Positions 1 to 12,659 of a stretch of DNA of 37,500 bases are shown in pieces. Source of the stretch: Glandiceps talaboti (lineage: Eukaryota; Hemichordata; Enteropneusta; Spengelidae); the NCBI RefSeq assembly GCF_964340395.1, contig NC_135553.1, positions 17,587,501 through 17,625,000 of the forward strand, in the 5' to 3' direction. Under the pieces are notes generated by a model that made no database searches, had not been told where the DNA came from, and saw only the letters and a list, made by a program, of their open reading frames with translations. The translations under genes and the position numbers were made by a program. Every line of letters begins with the position of its first letter. Position 1 is the stretch's first letter.

Positions 1-625
1 ACTGGCGGTAGTTTTGACTACGAACTCAATGAAAACGAGCAAATTTGGCTTTCAGAGTATCAGAGTATCAGGGTAACCAAGACTAGATTATTTGTAGTTG
101 TCGTAAAACTTAGTCTGGGATGAGTGCAAGGATAGTCTTTCTCAGTGCAAGGTTCTGGGTAACCTAAACTAGATTATTTGTAGTGGTGGTAAACCTTATC
201 TGGGAAGAGTGCAAAGATAGTCTTTATGTAAGGATCTGGGTAGCCAAGACTATATTATTTGTAGTTTTGGTAATACCTAATCTGACGTGATTAGAAGGAT
301 AGCCCTCCTGTAAGGGTCTGGGTAACCAAGACTAGATTATTTGTACTTGTGGTAATACCTAATCTGAGGTGATTGGAAGGATAGCCATTCTGTAAGGGTC
401 TGGGTAACCAAGACTAGATCATTTTTAGTTGTGGTAATATCTAATCTGGGATGAGTACAATGACAGTCTTTCCCAGTGCAAGGATCTGGGTAACCAAGGC
501 TAGATTATTTGTAGTTGTGTTAATACAAAACCTGAGGTAATTGGAAGAATAGCCATCCTGTAAGGCTCAGAGTAACCACGACTAGATTATTTGTAGTTGA
601 GGTGATACCTCATATATGGTGATGG
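1..625. repeat. Minisatellite, about 83-bp unit, about 7 copies
   Basis: The phrase GGGTAACCAAGACTAGATTA recurs with small changes near 72, 158, 238, 321, 404, 489 and 573, a period of about 80-86 bases. Each unit continues with a TTTGTAGTTGTGGTAATACC-like part and an AAGGATAG part. Some units share an 'ATGAGTGCAA' segment and others a 'GGTGATTGGAAGG' segment, so there appear to be two unit subtypes. No coding potential is seen. The array lies downstream of the elongase gene. Confidence 0.85.
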
Positions 626-929
626 GAACGACTTAATGTCCTTATTTGGTAATGGGTGTAGTCTGAAAGGTCCAGTCATTGACCCGCTTACGCAAACTAT
701 ATACTCGCTACACACATTTGATAAGCGAAAACGACTAGGTCTTTCAGGCCAGTAATGGGATTGTTTAAGTGGTTATTAAAATGAAATGTTTGTTTTAATT
801 CTCCATTTTAGGATTATAAAAAAAATAATAATACATTTTCTCAAATTGACTGTTAAAAATGCATATTTTATTTATCTTAAAAAATGTATCATATGCATAA
901 TTCGATCTTAATTCGATCTTCTTAGTAAG

Positions 930-1245
930 TTTAACTTGTATCCAAATGTTACCACTGATTTCTCAGTACGTTTACAGAGTACAGATATTCATGATACCAC
1001 TGATTTTACAGCATATTTGCTCCGTGTATAAATGTTCAAGTTATCAATGACATCTCAATGCATTTATCCCGTATCCAAATGTTCAAGTTACCTTACCACT
1101 GATTTCTGAGTTCATTTACACTGTGCCCAACTGTTCAAGTTACCAATGATTTCTGAATACATTTACACAGTTTACAAATGTTCAAGTTACCACTGATTTC
1201 TGAGTACATAATACACAGTTTACAAATGTTCAGGTTAATACTGAT
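930..1245. repeat. Minisatellite, about 48-bp unit, about 6-7 copies
   Basis: Degenerate units carry 'ACCACTGATTTCTGAGTACA' followed by 'TTTACACAGTTTACAAATG' and 'TTCAAGTT'. Divergence rises toward the left end. It is unrelated in sequence to the 83-bp array upstream. Confidence 0.8.
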
Positions 1246-1504
1246 TTAACTCTTCCTGTCTTTGTAGGCATTATCATAACTGACATTATTGTGCAATTTG
1301 CATTGATTGTGTTATAATTGATGCTATAGTGAATCTGGAAAACGTACACTTTAATACTTTTGATGTAAAATAACTGGCTACAATTATCCTTACTGTTATC
1401 ACTTATCTTAATAATTTACAATTCATGATTTGCTTTAAAAACAAACGTTTTATAAAACTCTTTCATATCTACAATACTGAGCGTCAACCCCTCAGTCTGT
1501 AAAT

Positions 1505-1520
1505 TGTGTGTGTGTGTGTG

Positions 1521-1563
<43 letters not shown>

Positions 1564-1674
1564 ATGTATGCATGCGATCACGCACGCACGCATATACGTA
1601 TGTATGTATGTATGTATGTATGTATGTATGTATGTATGTATGTATGTATGTATGTATGTATGTATGTATGTATG
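1505..1674. repeat. Compound microsatellite (TG)n-(TCTG)n-(TATG)n
   Basis: A TG run passes into about ten TCTG units, then a short CG-rich interruption (about 1570-1597), then about nineteen TATG units. The open frames across it (CVCLSVCLSV, YVCMYVCM and the reverse HTYIHTYI) come from repeat periodicity and are not genes. Confidence 0.97.
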
Positions 1675-1757
1675 GTACGACCCCTTTAAATATTGGATGG
1701 TGGCATTGCATATATATGGCCTTCGTGGTCACAGTTATGTATCAATACATCTATTTC

Positions 1758-4700
1758 TTAATCCCTTTTCTCTGCATGAACAGTTGAATGATTTGTAGAA
1801 TTAGATGAGTTGGCTGTTACAGTTCGTTTGGAGGTGTCTCTCCGCTTTAAATATGCCACCCTGTAGAAATTGGCAAATAGAAGAAACATGGAGATCATGT
1901 AGAAGAAGAGTAGCCACAGTGGGAATGCATGATAGCCACACCGACTGTACAATGCAAGGGAAGTCTGACAGGCCACGATGATAAACTGGACCTGAAATAC
2001 AAACAAACCAAAACATTTTCGATTCAGATTTTAGACATGTAAGGCCATATGGATGAGGATTGGGTATTTATTTTGGATATTTGATTTATAAAACAATTTT
2101 ATCATGGCTTCCTACTTGAAAAATCAATGTGAAACAAGATATGTCAAGTCCTTGTTTGTAACTCAATACATTGTCGAAGATTAATAAATGTATAAAATGT
2201 TTGTTATTGTACGTACAATAACAACCATTTTATGGTCTATATATGTTGTTTTACATTGATTTTCCATGATAAACTTGTTTTATAAATTAAACATCCAAAA
2301 TAAATACCCAATACTCATTCATATGGCCACTTTAAAGGTAAATTACAGATAGGATGTTTATATAATAGCACAGCAATACTATTTGTATCTTGAATGAACT
2401 CTCCATCACTGTTTTTTAACTAAAGATAAACATCCTGGAACTTATAAAAAGCAAAATGGAAAGGTTGGGTTTTGACTTCAACAATTGCATTTAATATGTA
2501 ATTCTTTTCTGTTCCTAATTTCATGCCAATATATAACTAACTAGAGAAGAGATGTAGAATGTAGGTGTGATAACGACTTATATGTTGTTTTAATTTTGTA
2601 TCAGATGTAGCTAATAGCCATTTTGAAATTCAGTCAAAACGGAGCTTGATCAGCAAAGGACTGTAGGCTTATTTGTAATTGCTATCGTACGGGGTTTGTG
2701 AATGATACCACATTTCCTGTAATGCACCATTCAATGTGTCCGATTTGCAGATACCCTAATCTAATAGCTACTCGATACCGTTGATGATTGGTGGAAACAA
2801 TGTCACGTGACAAGGTACACACCAATAGGATAGACCTATCCATGCTTACCATCTGCATTTTCGTCAAATATTTCTTCCACCAGAGGTACGGTTGCATATG
2901 AGGACCAATTGCGGACAAGCTGTAATAACTATACATAATTGTATGCACCAAACAGTTTGCCATAGCAGAAAAAAATGCTGTAGAAATACAAAGGGAAATA
3001 ATAAGCTATCGTATTTTTCTTTCTGACGAAAGTTTATAGCAGTGATGATGCCGTTTACCAATGATGAATTTTAACAATAGTTTAGGCCTTTTGCGATCGA
3101 ATCATTCAGTGACCGAACATTATTATTTCTCAGAGTTTTGTCTTATGAGTTTTACAACTAGTTCTACCATGACAAGGCATGTGTAAGTTTTGCCGAGATT
3201 TAGAATACCGCTCTAAATTAAGGCTCGTATTAAAGTGTTCATGTATAGATTAGTAACTGAATTTAATGGATCAGCAGAAGGTATCATATGAGTTGTGGTT
3301 TAACGTCATAAATAAGAATCATCATAAAATACTGTGATTAGCCACCCTTTCTTCAATCACTGGGCCATTCTTTGACTTGCAATGATGACATGAACATTTC
3401 TACGATCTCGTAATCATTTCATTGGCTATTGTTACCTGTTCCACCTGCAATCCATTTCGTCACCAACCACCACAATAAAGGCATGGTAGAGTGATGGTAT
3501 ACATGTAGAACTGAAATCTGCTCGTTTTTCTTCCGTGCTATGAAAATAAACTAACAGTGGACAATTGTATTACATTTATGCATATATTCAAAGCGAATGG
3601 AGTATAAAACATTGAATACTTTACAGTGTTCGACGGTTCTGTTAATTTGTATCCCTGAAATAGGTTTGTAGTTAACTTATTACAGTATAAGAAAATGAAT
3701 TTTACGAAAACATACGCTTATCAAATTTAAACTTGACATGTCTGAATTTATGATTTTCAAAAAAATAATTTTATCGAACAGTCGTAGATTTTATCATCGT
3801 TCAACACTGTTAATAACTGCTAAATATATAGTCTTTGAGTTTTCTATACATGTATTTTATTGCCATGCAGTGTTCTGATACGATTAACTGACAATTCTGG
3901 TTAATTTGCTTTGCGTTGTCATTTTATTGACAGGCTGTACACATAAATTGTGTTTTTGTCTTGATCGACACAAGAAACAAGGGCAACGCTGACAAAATAT
4001 GACTTACTGTGTCAAGAAATTCGATGTATTTGGATATATAAAACCACCAACATGCTCCCGCTAGCTGTAAAATTAAAACAAGAAGTATAATAACTCTTCA
4101 AGATATTGCGTAATACATGATATGCTGACTCCACAAATTGGCAGAGCCAAACAGAAAAAATCCCAAAATGGATAGTGTTATGAGTACTGTACAGTGTTCG
4201 TTGTGTATCTTGCAATAAATTGTTTCTAATGATTTTAAAAATCCCAGAGTTGGTATTTTTTGTTATATGATGGAAACTATTGCGTTGTTACAATAAATTT
4301 CGGTCAGACCATGTTTTGTGATGTAAACAAATATATCAGTCTCTAGGGAAATAGATATAGCTGTGGATACATATGATACACATTATCTTTACTTACACGA
4401 AGTGCTAGCGGGTTGTCACTGTAATCTACTGATTGGCACACCCAGCTGAAATCTTTCCTAGGCCAAGATGATATCACAAACTGTAATTTGAATTTGAAAA
4501 AACAAAACAAATACGACGATAAACTAAATGAACAATAATAATCAATATACATTTTAGTAATGTTTAGCTATAATGATGATGATAATGATGAGAGAGAGAG
4601 AGAGTCAGAAAAGCATACATACATACGTACGTACGTACAGACAGACATATCTAATTATTTACTCTTTTGTAGGTATCATTAGTAATCAATCAGTCAGTCA

Positions 4701-5469
4701 GTGAGTTAGTTGAGTTAGTTAAAACACATAGACACGTACTTTTGAAGATGAACATGACGACGCAATGTAATTCACACAGGCAACATAAATTGATTGCTAT
4801 TCATAATAATTCTACGCCTGTCGTCATATCAGTCTTTTAAAACAATGAGTACAAATAATTGTCTATAAACTACCCTGCAAGTGTATTAATCATACATAAT
4901 AGCGAGTGATAAATCCTTCCACGGAGGATAGTCACAAACTTCTTTCGTAAGAGATGATACTTCAATAAGCAGTACGTTGGTGACGTCACTCATCGTGCGT
5001 AAAAAGGTATAATTGCAGCTGATGTTATCACATCAAATTTTAATTGCTTACAAAATGATAATTAATTGAAATGCAATGACATTTCAATTGGACGGTGAGG
5101 GATTTGTACTGTGGTGATTCTTGGGAAATGATTAATTCCCGCGACGATTAATCCATTAATTTCGAGGGTTTTGTTGCACTATTTGAAACTATCGGTATTG
5201 ATAGCATTTGACAATTCAAGTATGAATATACGATAACACATTACGTAAATTTAGACCCTTGTGTACGTTCCAATGTATTGAAGGCTTTTGGTTATGTCAG
5301 TATTATAAATAAAAATCGCGTTTTTATTTTATAAAATACTAAACATGTAGAGTCATGTCATTTTTATCTAAAATGTGATGCCCTCATCACTAAACTCTCT
5401 TATTCTCAGCAAAAATGATAGCACTACCTATTGAAACGAGATGGCGTAAATTTATGGAAGCACGTCTAA

Positions 5470-5507
<38 letters not shown>

Positions 5508-8500
5508 GTTTTATTTATTAATTATTGTCTTGACACCCATGTCAGCTATTGCAATAATAAGATTTTCTCCAACTGGATGTTTGGTGACATGTATAAAACA
5601 GTGTCATGTCTGAACCCAAACACGGTAATTACAAATCCATGACATATGCTTCAATTACCCGGGAGGGACAACGGAGAAAAAGTACAGCCGATACGTACAT
5701 GGTACCTATAGCAAGGGTCGACTAAAGGAAACAGATATAGAGACAATAATTATATATTATTCCCTCACATTAATCTTTATTCAGCCAAGGAAAACCCGAG
5801 TGACCTAAGGGGTCCTTGTCACTACGAGTCGCTAGACGAGTTTTGACAAAGCCCTATGTCGCGATTTTCCTGCTGAATTGAAGAAAAATATTGGGGAATA
5901 ATATACTATACCTTCTCTAGCATAATGTATGAAAAGAGGGGGAAAATAATGGTGATTTGGAACGTTGTGATTCATACTTTCGAGCACCGCAAAACCAGTG
6001 ACGTACACACGGGTTGTTGTGACGTAGAACGACTAGGGTATATAATCCACATTTTCTGTTCAAAGACAATAACTTCACTACACAGACGAAGACTCGCAGT
6101 TACATTTATCTTAACGACAAAGGAAAACAATCTGGTGAAAACGTCATGCGTCACAGGGGAGAAGAGAGAGAGAGATAAAATCGTGAAGGAACAACGCAAA
6201 TACTTGTGTTTGACTACCTCTTTGAACATGAAGGCCGACAGGCACACTAAGAAAGCATTGTAAACGACCATTGTATATCGCATACTTAGTGGTTTTCTAT
6301 TCTCCATCAATCTAGGACCTTGCCACACGACGAGAAGATACAGTGACGTCATCATAAAGGGATGGTAAAGCGATTTTACTAGAGGCCATTCATTTGTACG
6401 GTCATCTGCAGAGGAAAAGAAGAAATATATTTACATTGTAAGAACACGGTTGCAACAGCGATGGCAAAGCTGTCTACTTTTACTATGATTCAGTCGTTTA
6501 TGTACTGAACTAAAACAGTTAGCCCCCCCCCTCCTGAATTTGAATATATAGTGCATGTGTTACATACATAATGATCTGATAGCTAACTGACTTGCAGAAA
6601 TACTGAAATGTCCAGTTGACCTGAGACAACTGTAACAGTGCAATATAGAATATGTCCCGAGACAGCTTGTTACAGTACAATAGGAAGGGCGAAGCCGGGG
6701 GGGGGGGGGGGCGAAGGTTAACCATATGTCCTGAGACCGCTTGATATAGTACAATAGAAAGGGAGTGATCTCCAGTAATATAATAATAATTAATTCTTTG
6801 TAATTAACTCTATACAATTTCAAGAGCTGACGAATCGAAGGGGACAAAAGAAGGTGCATGTATGTAAAACATATGTATGACTGTGTAAACGGGGTGGTAA
6901 AACTGGTGGTTGTTCCAACGGTGAATTTTTGAACGAGAGCTTGTCCGTAATGAATTTGATACTCACTGCAACACAAGGTAACCCTACCATACTATATCCA
7001 CAAGCAACATAGAAGGCATTTCGAAGTACGTGTGTTAAGCCAGTCATAATTTTCGCATTCGAAATTTAATAATTTGTGTTCTTCGTAGTCGTTTTGTCAC
7101 ATCAATGCCCTCCATCGTCCATGGCACATGTATGTGCATGTGCAGTTAACGAAAGCTGTGCTTGCAAAAAGCTCTTCTTACTACTAGTATATGCAATATT
7201 TCAATGGGTGGGCACTTTTTTTCTCGATCGATAGAGGACCGGGAGCGGAGGGGAGCAATCAAGGAAGAATTGTGGCAGAGAAGTCCTGAATTTCATACAG
7301 TAGGAGTAATGGGGAAAACATGGAATTGTGGAGGAGGGGCATACACTGTGTTCGTCAAAAATGAATTGCTAGTATTGTAGATAGCACAAACCTTTTCCTG
7401 GTGGGGAATGATGAAATCATTCCCAATATCACAGACAAGTATGAGATGGCAGTGGGCTGGCGGGCAAGTTGAAACCCAGTGGGAGGGAGGGAGGGTGGGG
7501 GCGATATCCGTCACCATCAGTGGAAAGACACATTAGAACAGCTAATCACCCCTCCCGTAATACTGGGTGGGGTGGGGTGGGGGGTGCGATTCTATTAAAA
7601 ACATCATTTTTTGTTCTGAAATAACATATAATCAATGAAAACCACAAATCTGCCTGTTAGCTGCCGCCTGTCTGTACGTGGAATCAGCTACTACATGAAA
7701 TACCACACAACAGTGTACATGAAACGTAACACTTTTGTACTATACACGTATTATGTTAGCTTCATGAGCGCTTGTCGGGCTGTTATTGAGATATGAAAAG
7801 TAATGAACAATCTGTAAATGATAATTTCCTTAACTGAATTAATATGTCTTTTGTGTTTGCAGTTCAAGGACACACTGACGTAACTTCCGAAATATATATA
7901 TCTGTATTACTACCAGCAGAACGACAGATTGGATGTGTTCCATCATGGCGCATGCATTACTCAATATCTTTATTATAGTGACATATTAAATAGTAGTTTC
8001 AAAAACAAACAGACAAACAAACAAACAAACAAACAAACAAATAAACACACAGCCAAACAGACAAACAAACAAACAAACAAAAATAAATAATATAATCATG
8101 AATATCATCAATGATTATTGATAGGAGAAATTTGATATAAGTAGTATTTAAATAAATTCTTCCCAAAAGGCTACCCGTGTCGTTATCTCTAAATCTATAA
8201 CTGTCTGGCTAACACACACGCATGCATGAATAATTCTACAATCTACAACAGTGTACTCAAGTGTATGCACTTTTTATGCATCGTTTTTGTCAGGTAATCG
8301 AAGGCAGCTGTAATGAAACGTCCCTTACATGAAAAAAGACAACCAAGGACAAATAAACAGCGTGGATAGAGTAGCGGTTTTGTAGAGTTGACATGATTGC
8401 TATCGAGGTGACTGACACTCCCCTTAATATCACTATTAATATACCGTGTCGTTTTCTTCTTGTGGACAATCCCCAGACAATTATTAATATTGTATACAAC

Positions 8501-9318
8501 TAATATTTATACGTTTACATTCCGCTTCTCCCAAAAATGGCGTTCTTCTATTTTAGGCGTTGTGGAGAAATGATGTACAGCCACAAGTCATGTTCTATAT
8601 TTAAGCGCGTTATAAATAGATCTCTTTAAACGTAGGAAATATACAGACAGGTTGCAAATGGTAATTGATAGCCGAAATATGACCCTAAATATTACTTTTT
8701 AATTTTTTTCATCGAAAGCAAATGAGGTATATGCTATGCATAAATAGATTAATAATGTCAATTATGCTTCTCCTATGGGGGAATCAAATACGTCATTTTC
8801 CTGACAAAATACTGTAAATAAGACGTGCTTAAAATGAGGGCGAAAGCATGGAGAATTCTCGACAACGTGCTTTCTTATAGGCCTGTTAACAGTATTCCCG
8901 ATGCTATCAATCGTACGGATATTCCCAAATGACAAACATAACGATCACGACTATTGGGTTGAGCAATTAATATCTTTTATCATATTAACCAAAGTGATAT
9001 AGATATTGGCGATTCACAAACCACTAATTAATATGACAATTGCAATAATTCGAATTCTACAGCTGTGTATATTGCAGTATCATATCAGTGGAATCGAACG
9101 ATGACACTTACATGCAAGATATTAAAAAGAGCATCCTTCAAATATTATAAAGCTCATGTAAATGAATATCCACCTGCCAGTGGGCGAGTACTAGACCATA
9201 TCTCTGTAATAAATAGCGCAGACAAACTCAACGTCTGCGATGAATGTTTACTCTTACCTGCTATACTGTCTGCCCATACAAAGAGATCCCTCATTTTAGA
9301 TAGTAACAGACCCGCCAT
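1758..9318 (-). CDS. ELOVL4-like: Very-long-chain fatty-acid elongase, ELOVL4-like, complete, 7 coding exons
   Basis: Coding exons in gene order are 9318-9258, 6405-6218, 4480-4397, 4064-4008, 3550-3436, 2977-2850 and 1991-1758. They sum to 867 bases, giving 288 residues plus TGA. Every junction has GT-AG and matching phase (1,0,0,0,1,0). Family motifs are KxxExxDT (K123-T130), the histidine box HVYHH (146-150) that binds the catalytic metal, NxxxHxxMYxYY (176-187) and TxxQxxQ (207-213). KWIAGG after the box and the [10 protein letters not shown] tail favour the ELOVL4 branch. By family knowledge it is a polytopic ER membrane condensing enzyme joining malonyl-CoA to long-chain acyl-CoA. The start has A at -3 and G at +4. 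Residues 131-136 read FIFIAR where relatives usually have VFFVLR. The C-terminus ends EKRD, a weak match to dilysine ER signals. The ELOVL4 assignment is by motif, not a tree. Confidence 0.93.
2039..2334. mobile_element. Fold-back MITE-like element in the last elongase intron
   Basis: The left end (about 2041-2095) and the reverse complement of the right end (about 2276-2334) match over about 55 bases around TGGGTATTTATTTTGG, present at 2061-2076 and inverted at 2295-2310. The centre is a perfect palindrome, TTGTTATTGTACGTACAATAACAA type, near 2201-2224. It has no coding capacity. A one-ended relative lies at 9738-9796. Confidence 0.75.
4590..4646. repeat. Short microsatellites (GA)n and ATAC/GTAC/AGAC
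   Basis: A GA run at about 4590-4604 follows a GATGAT-type stretch, and a mixed tetranucleotide run (CATA, CGTA, CAGA) follows at about 4615-4646. Both lie in elongase intron 2. Confidence 0.85.
5471..5507. repeat. (TTG)n trinucleotide repeat, about 12 copies
   Basis: Uninterrupted TTG units in elongase intron 2. The polycysteine frame across it is an artefact of the repeat. Confidence 0.95.
5748..5914. mobile_element. Short inverted-repeat element (candidate MITE) in elongase intron 2
   Basis: The left arm (from about 5750) and the inverted right arm (ending about 5912) share ATATTATTCCC and, further in, ATTCAGC followed by GGAAAA, giving arms of about 45 imperfect bases. The interior has a small GTGAC...GTCAC stem. 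No target-site duplication was identified, so the class is unknown. Confidence 0.45.
7481..7586 (+). other. G-rich patches able to form G-quadruplexes
   Basis: Four or more G-runs of three or longer occur at 7481-7501 (GGGAGGGAGGGAGGGTGGGGG pattern) and at 7565-7586 (GGGTGGGGTGGGGTGGGGGG pattern). They lie on the non-coding strand within elongase intron 1. Folding is inferred from the pattern only. Confidence 0.6.
8003..8080. repeat. (AAAC)n microsatellite, interrupted
   Basis: AAAC units with ACAG and ATAA interruptions form two blocks, about 8003-8045 and about 8055-8080. Confidence 0.9.
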
Positions 9319-9480
9319 AGTGATCTGAACGAGTTCGAGGTAGTTGCTTGTTGCTTAAAAATAGTCGCGTATACGGAGAAGTATGCCGGTAGTCTCACGT
9401 GTTGGCGGCACGCACAGAAACCAGCTGTGTTGTTATGATAATATGACTTTATGAATGATAACTTAAGGTTTTGCTAACTG
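9319..9480 (-). promoter_or_regulatory. Putative 5' flank/promoter region of the elongase
   Basis: The sequence directly upstream of the start codon has an E-box CACGTG at 9396-9401. The first tens of bases (ATCACT before ATG, CGTTCAGATC) are shared with the second first-exon copy at 13.94 kb, and further upstream the two diverge. No TATA box was recognised. The transcription start is not determined. Confidence 0.35.
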
Positions 9481-9737
9481 TAAAGTGGGCGGAGTTTCAA
9501 ATACATAAGTAGGTCTGATTGACATCCGAGTTTTTTCTATTGACTTAAATGCAATATTTCCCCGTATTGAAAAAAAAAATTGATGCAAGTACCTTAGATT
9601 CAATATAATATAATATAATGTATTGACCGCTTAATATTCATTTAGTGACAATCGGCAATTGTGAATCACTTGATAAGAGTTTTAATTATTTTATAAATAA
9701 TATAAATTGACATATTCAGCTACATAATAAATACAAT

Positions 9738-9796
9738 TGTTTTATAAATCAAAACTCCAAAATAAATATCCAATCCTCATTCATATGACCACTTTA
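9738..9796. mobile_element. One-ended relative of the 2039-2334 MITE
   Basis: TTTTATAAATCAAAACTCC and the following CCAAAATAAATATCCAAT, CATTCATATG and CCACTTTAA parts match the right end of the element at 2276-2334. No matching opposite arm was found nearby. Confidence 0.6.
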
Positions 9797-11487
9797 ACAC
9801 ATAAAGTTCTGCACAATGGTTTTATAAATCTTATATACATATTTGTGTCATAAAAATGAAATGTCTATAACATGAGGCAAATACCGTTACGAAACGACAC
9901 ATTATTAACTCACTATTTCGAGGGTCTAGGCTTCTCGAATGTTAATCAACAACGGCTGTTAGGTGATTAGCGAATTCAATAAGCTTTTATAAGCTGCTAC
10001 ACTGGAGTGAACAACTCAGCTGTGATATTGATAATAGAAATATAATCACTGTATCAAATTAAACCTTTGTTTCACACACACAGAAGATTAGGTGCACAAT
10101 GAAAGCCAGCAAGGATATTTCCAACAACTCAGTGCTATGGAAGTTTTAGCGAATTTGTGCACAAAGTTATCACATATATTCGGATATAAATTCACTCAGT
10201 CATCGCTTCGCAATACATGTGAATTAATGTTTTCTGTATAGTTCTTTAAGTTTTAAACTTAAATGTCCCAAGAAGCCAGTGATCATCATGTGTTCTGTGT
10301 AATGAAGGAGGAAACCGGGGATAACCTTCGCTGTATGGCAGAGCTTAGAGAATTGTAACTCTATAGTGTTCTGAGGCAGAGTCAAACTGAACATCAATCT
10401 TTACTTTGAGCGTGGGAAGTCAAATATATTGGGCATATATATCAAGATGCTATCGATTTTTCATTCAAGTGAGATGAAAATCTGAGCAAATATTTAAGAA
10501 GATGTGTAATACTTGTGCTTGAATTGTAAAAACTAAAGAATGCGATCATTCCCTTTATTCTGTTATCTTATTTGCTTAAACATTGCAATGAATCGACTAG
10601 GAGATACATTTGAAACACAATGAATGTGAAACACGCGACATTACAAGTGTTTATGTATGTCTAGTCTAGCCGTTTTGATTTATTTTGTCATAATATGGGG
10701 AGATAATATTTTAGCATTTATACACACAGACACTGACAATTAGTGAGAAAGTGTGAGTAAATATCGGTAAATGTTGGTTAATAAGACATGTAGACTGTAG
10801 TTTTTGTTTACTGGTGTCTATTACAACCACCAGCAATGTATTTTTTCACAATGCTGTTGAGTTTTATTCATCTAGTGACTACGCTCGTCATAGTCTTAGT
10901 GTTAACGCCGTACTCCTTATGACGTCATAAAATCCCATGGTCTAGATGGGACCGGAAATACCCGAAAACTCTCGAAGTAAATTCGAAGGGAACTGACTGA
11001 AAAAAGGTCATTTTAAGGTGTTTGCAGACGCTTTTTAAAAGTTTTAAAACCAGAATGCGTTTCACAAACATGTCGTGTAGCAAATTAGCGATAGTAAATG
11101 TGAGCATTTTGAATCACCTTTAACATTGTGTAAATTCAGTTATGGAGTAACATCTGTGTCAATTTAATGGTTAGTGAAGTTTGAAAAAATAAGTAACATC
11201 ACCTGCAGGCTTTAATGACACCTGGATTAGATAATAAACATGGGTAATTGTTCATTTTTGTGTACGTGTACAATCCCTTTGATACAGATTTGTCTAATAC
11301 GACTGTTATATTGTGTTGAAATCTGAACATCAACTACAGATAAAATCAGCCACTAATAATTTGTCGTATCATTAACTCACTGGTATTCGTTGATAAGTTA
11401 CATTTAACCTACTACTGACGTTGTTTGTACACAACTTACAGTAGGGTGTCAAGTTCAATACCTGCATCCCTGGTCCTCTTATTAGCG

Positions 11488-11965
11488 CTTTCTGGCAACT
11501 GCTTTGATTGTATGGAAATAGTCGAACAGTGGCCGCCTGATAATTTGGCTTCAGGGATGATGGTTTACTTCCTGGGGGTGCTGTGAAAATGGTTTTCTGA
11601 AAAACGTTGACGAACCTAAGGAACATCTCATTCTTGGCCAGAGTTTCACCGACACATACTTCTCTAACAGCTGAGAATGGCAGGAAACTTTCAGCCTTTG
11701 GGACTAAGGTACCATCTTGGGTCGAAAACCGTTCTGTGATAGGTAGAAAACACAAATCAAGTATCTTTCATTTTAAACAATACGTACATAGTATACAATA
11801 GTTATATACAATGTATATAAATGTATGTGTGTGCATGTGAGTTCCAATGTCCTTGAATTAATTAACACTGGTGGTTTTCAAATGTAAGGATGGTGACAGC
11901 TAAAAACTAAAAACTTACAAATTGTACTGCCTATAACGTGCCATCCGATTGGATAAAAAAAGTTA
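11488..11965 (-). pseudogene. Cytochrome P450 pseudogene A (exon 9 joined to exon 1 scrap)
   Basis: Exon 9 (11733 down to about 11488) aligns with exon 9 of P450 B, beginning ERFSTQDGTL after an intact AG. The haem-binding loop reads FSAVREVCVGE where B and C have FSAGRRVCVGE, so the conserved Gly and first Arg of FxxGxRxCxG are lost although Cys remains. A 4-base insertion near the end shifts the frame and removes the normal KR-stop C-terminus. At about 11885-11965 comes the last part of exon 1 (IGWHVIGSTI) with its GTAAGT donor, directly preceded by intron-8-like sequence. Exons 2-8 and most of exon 1 are therefore missing through one deletion between introns 1 and 8. The poly(A) signal conserved in B and C is also lost (near 11368). 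It cannot encode a working enzyme. Confidence 0.88.
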
Positions 11966-12659
11966 AAACAAGAATAACCATATCAACTGTGAAGTGATCA
12001 ACACATGTTTTTGTCGAATTTTACATTTTCTTAAGCTTGTCTAAATAATTCCAGTAGTCGTTGTAATGTTATATCTGAATGACCTTTCTATTAAGATTGT
12101 CTTACTAATACTATTGTTTCAATGTAGTCGAGTCATAGTATACAATTGACAAAAATGGGTTCACAATAAAATTTATCAAATGTATCAGAAATATCCTGAA
12201 TTCAGCTGATTTTCTCTTGAAATGTCAGACTTGTACAATTTTATCCTTTGACCCCTATCCGAATGCAAGGAAAAGTAACGAATCACTAACACTGGTTACC
12301 ACTTACAAAGGGTCGGAGAAAATATGTCAAAGGTCATTACAGGTATACTTTAATAATGAGCGACACCTGCAGTTATTGTTAAATCAGTGTTCACCATTAC
12401 GCGCCATTGTATTTGTTTGAAACGTTAGCCCAAAACAGTAATACGTGAACTACAGTTGTCTTAACTGAAGTAAACGTTCTCATTATCAGTTAAAATGGTG
12501 TTCACATACAAGGGGAGGCTGTATGAAAGCTATGACTTTTTATGGCTATATACATAATTCATATAATATTTACAACAATAAACATGCCGACCTCAATCTC
12601 AGGTTTGAACCCTCAATACAACACAATGTGTTCTGACTACGCTATGAAACGGTACGTTG

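Larger units (their letters stand above)
6406..9257. other. Elongase intron 1: no coding exon seen
   Basis: This 2.85-kb intron separates the start-codon exon from exon 2. It contains a G15 run (6697-6711) within a threefold degenerate unit (about 6620-6770, 'TGTCC-GAGAC...CAGTACAATAG'), two G-rich patches and an AAAC repeat. Short ORFs across it show no recognisable protein. Confidence 0.7.

Noticed and set aside
1484-1798. Overlapping ORFs of 60-96 codons (CVCLSVCLSV, YVCMYVCM, HTYIHTYI)
   Set aside because: They come only from the tetranucleotide microsatellite, whose 12-base frame period avoids stops. The same applies at 33269-33618 and 19315-19524.
5925-6263. 112-codon plus-strand ORF
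   Set aside because: It is antisense to elongase exon 2 (6405-6218) plus intron; no protein family was recognised.
9065-9328. 87-codon plus-strand ORF across the elongase first exon
   Set aside because: The minus strand holds the true exon with ATG and donor, duplicated at 13878-13938; the ORF is not conserved in the duplicate.
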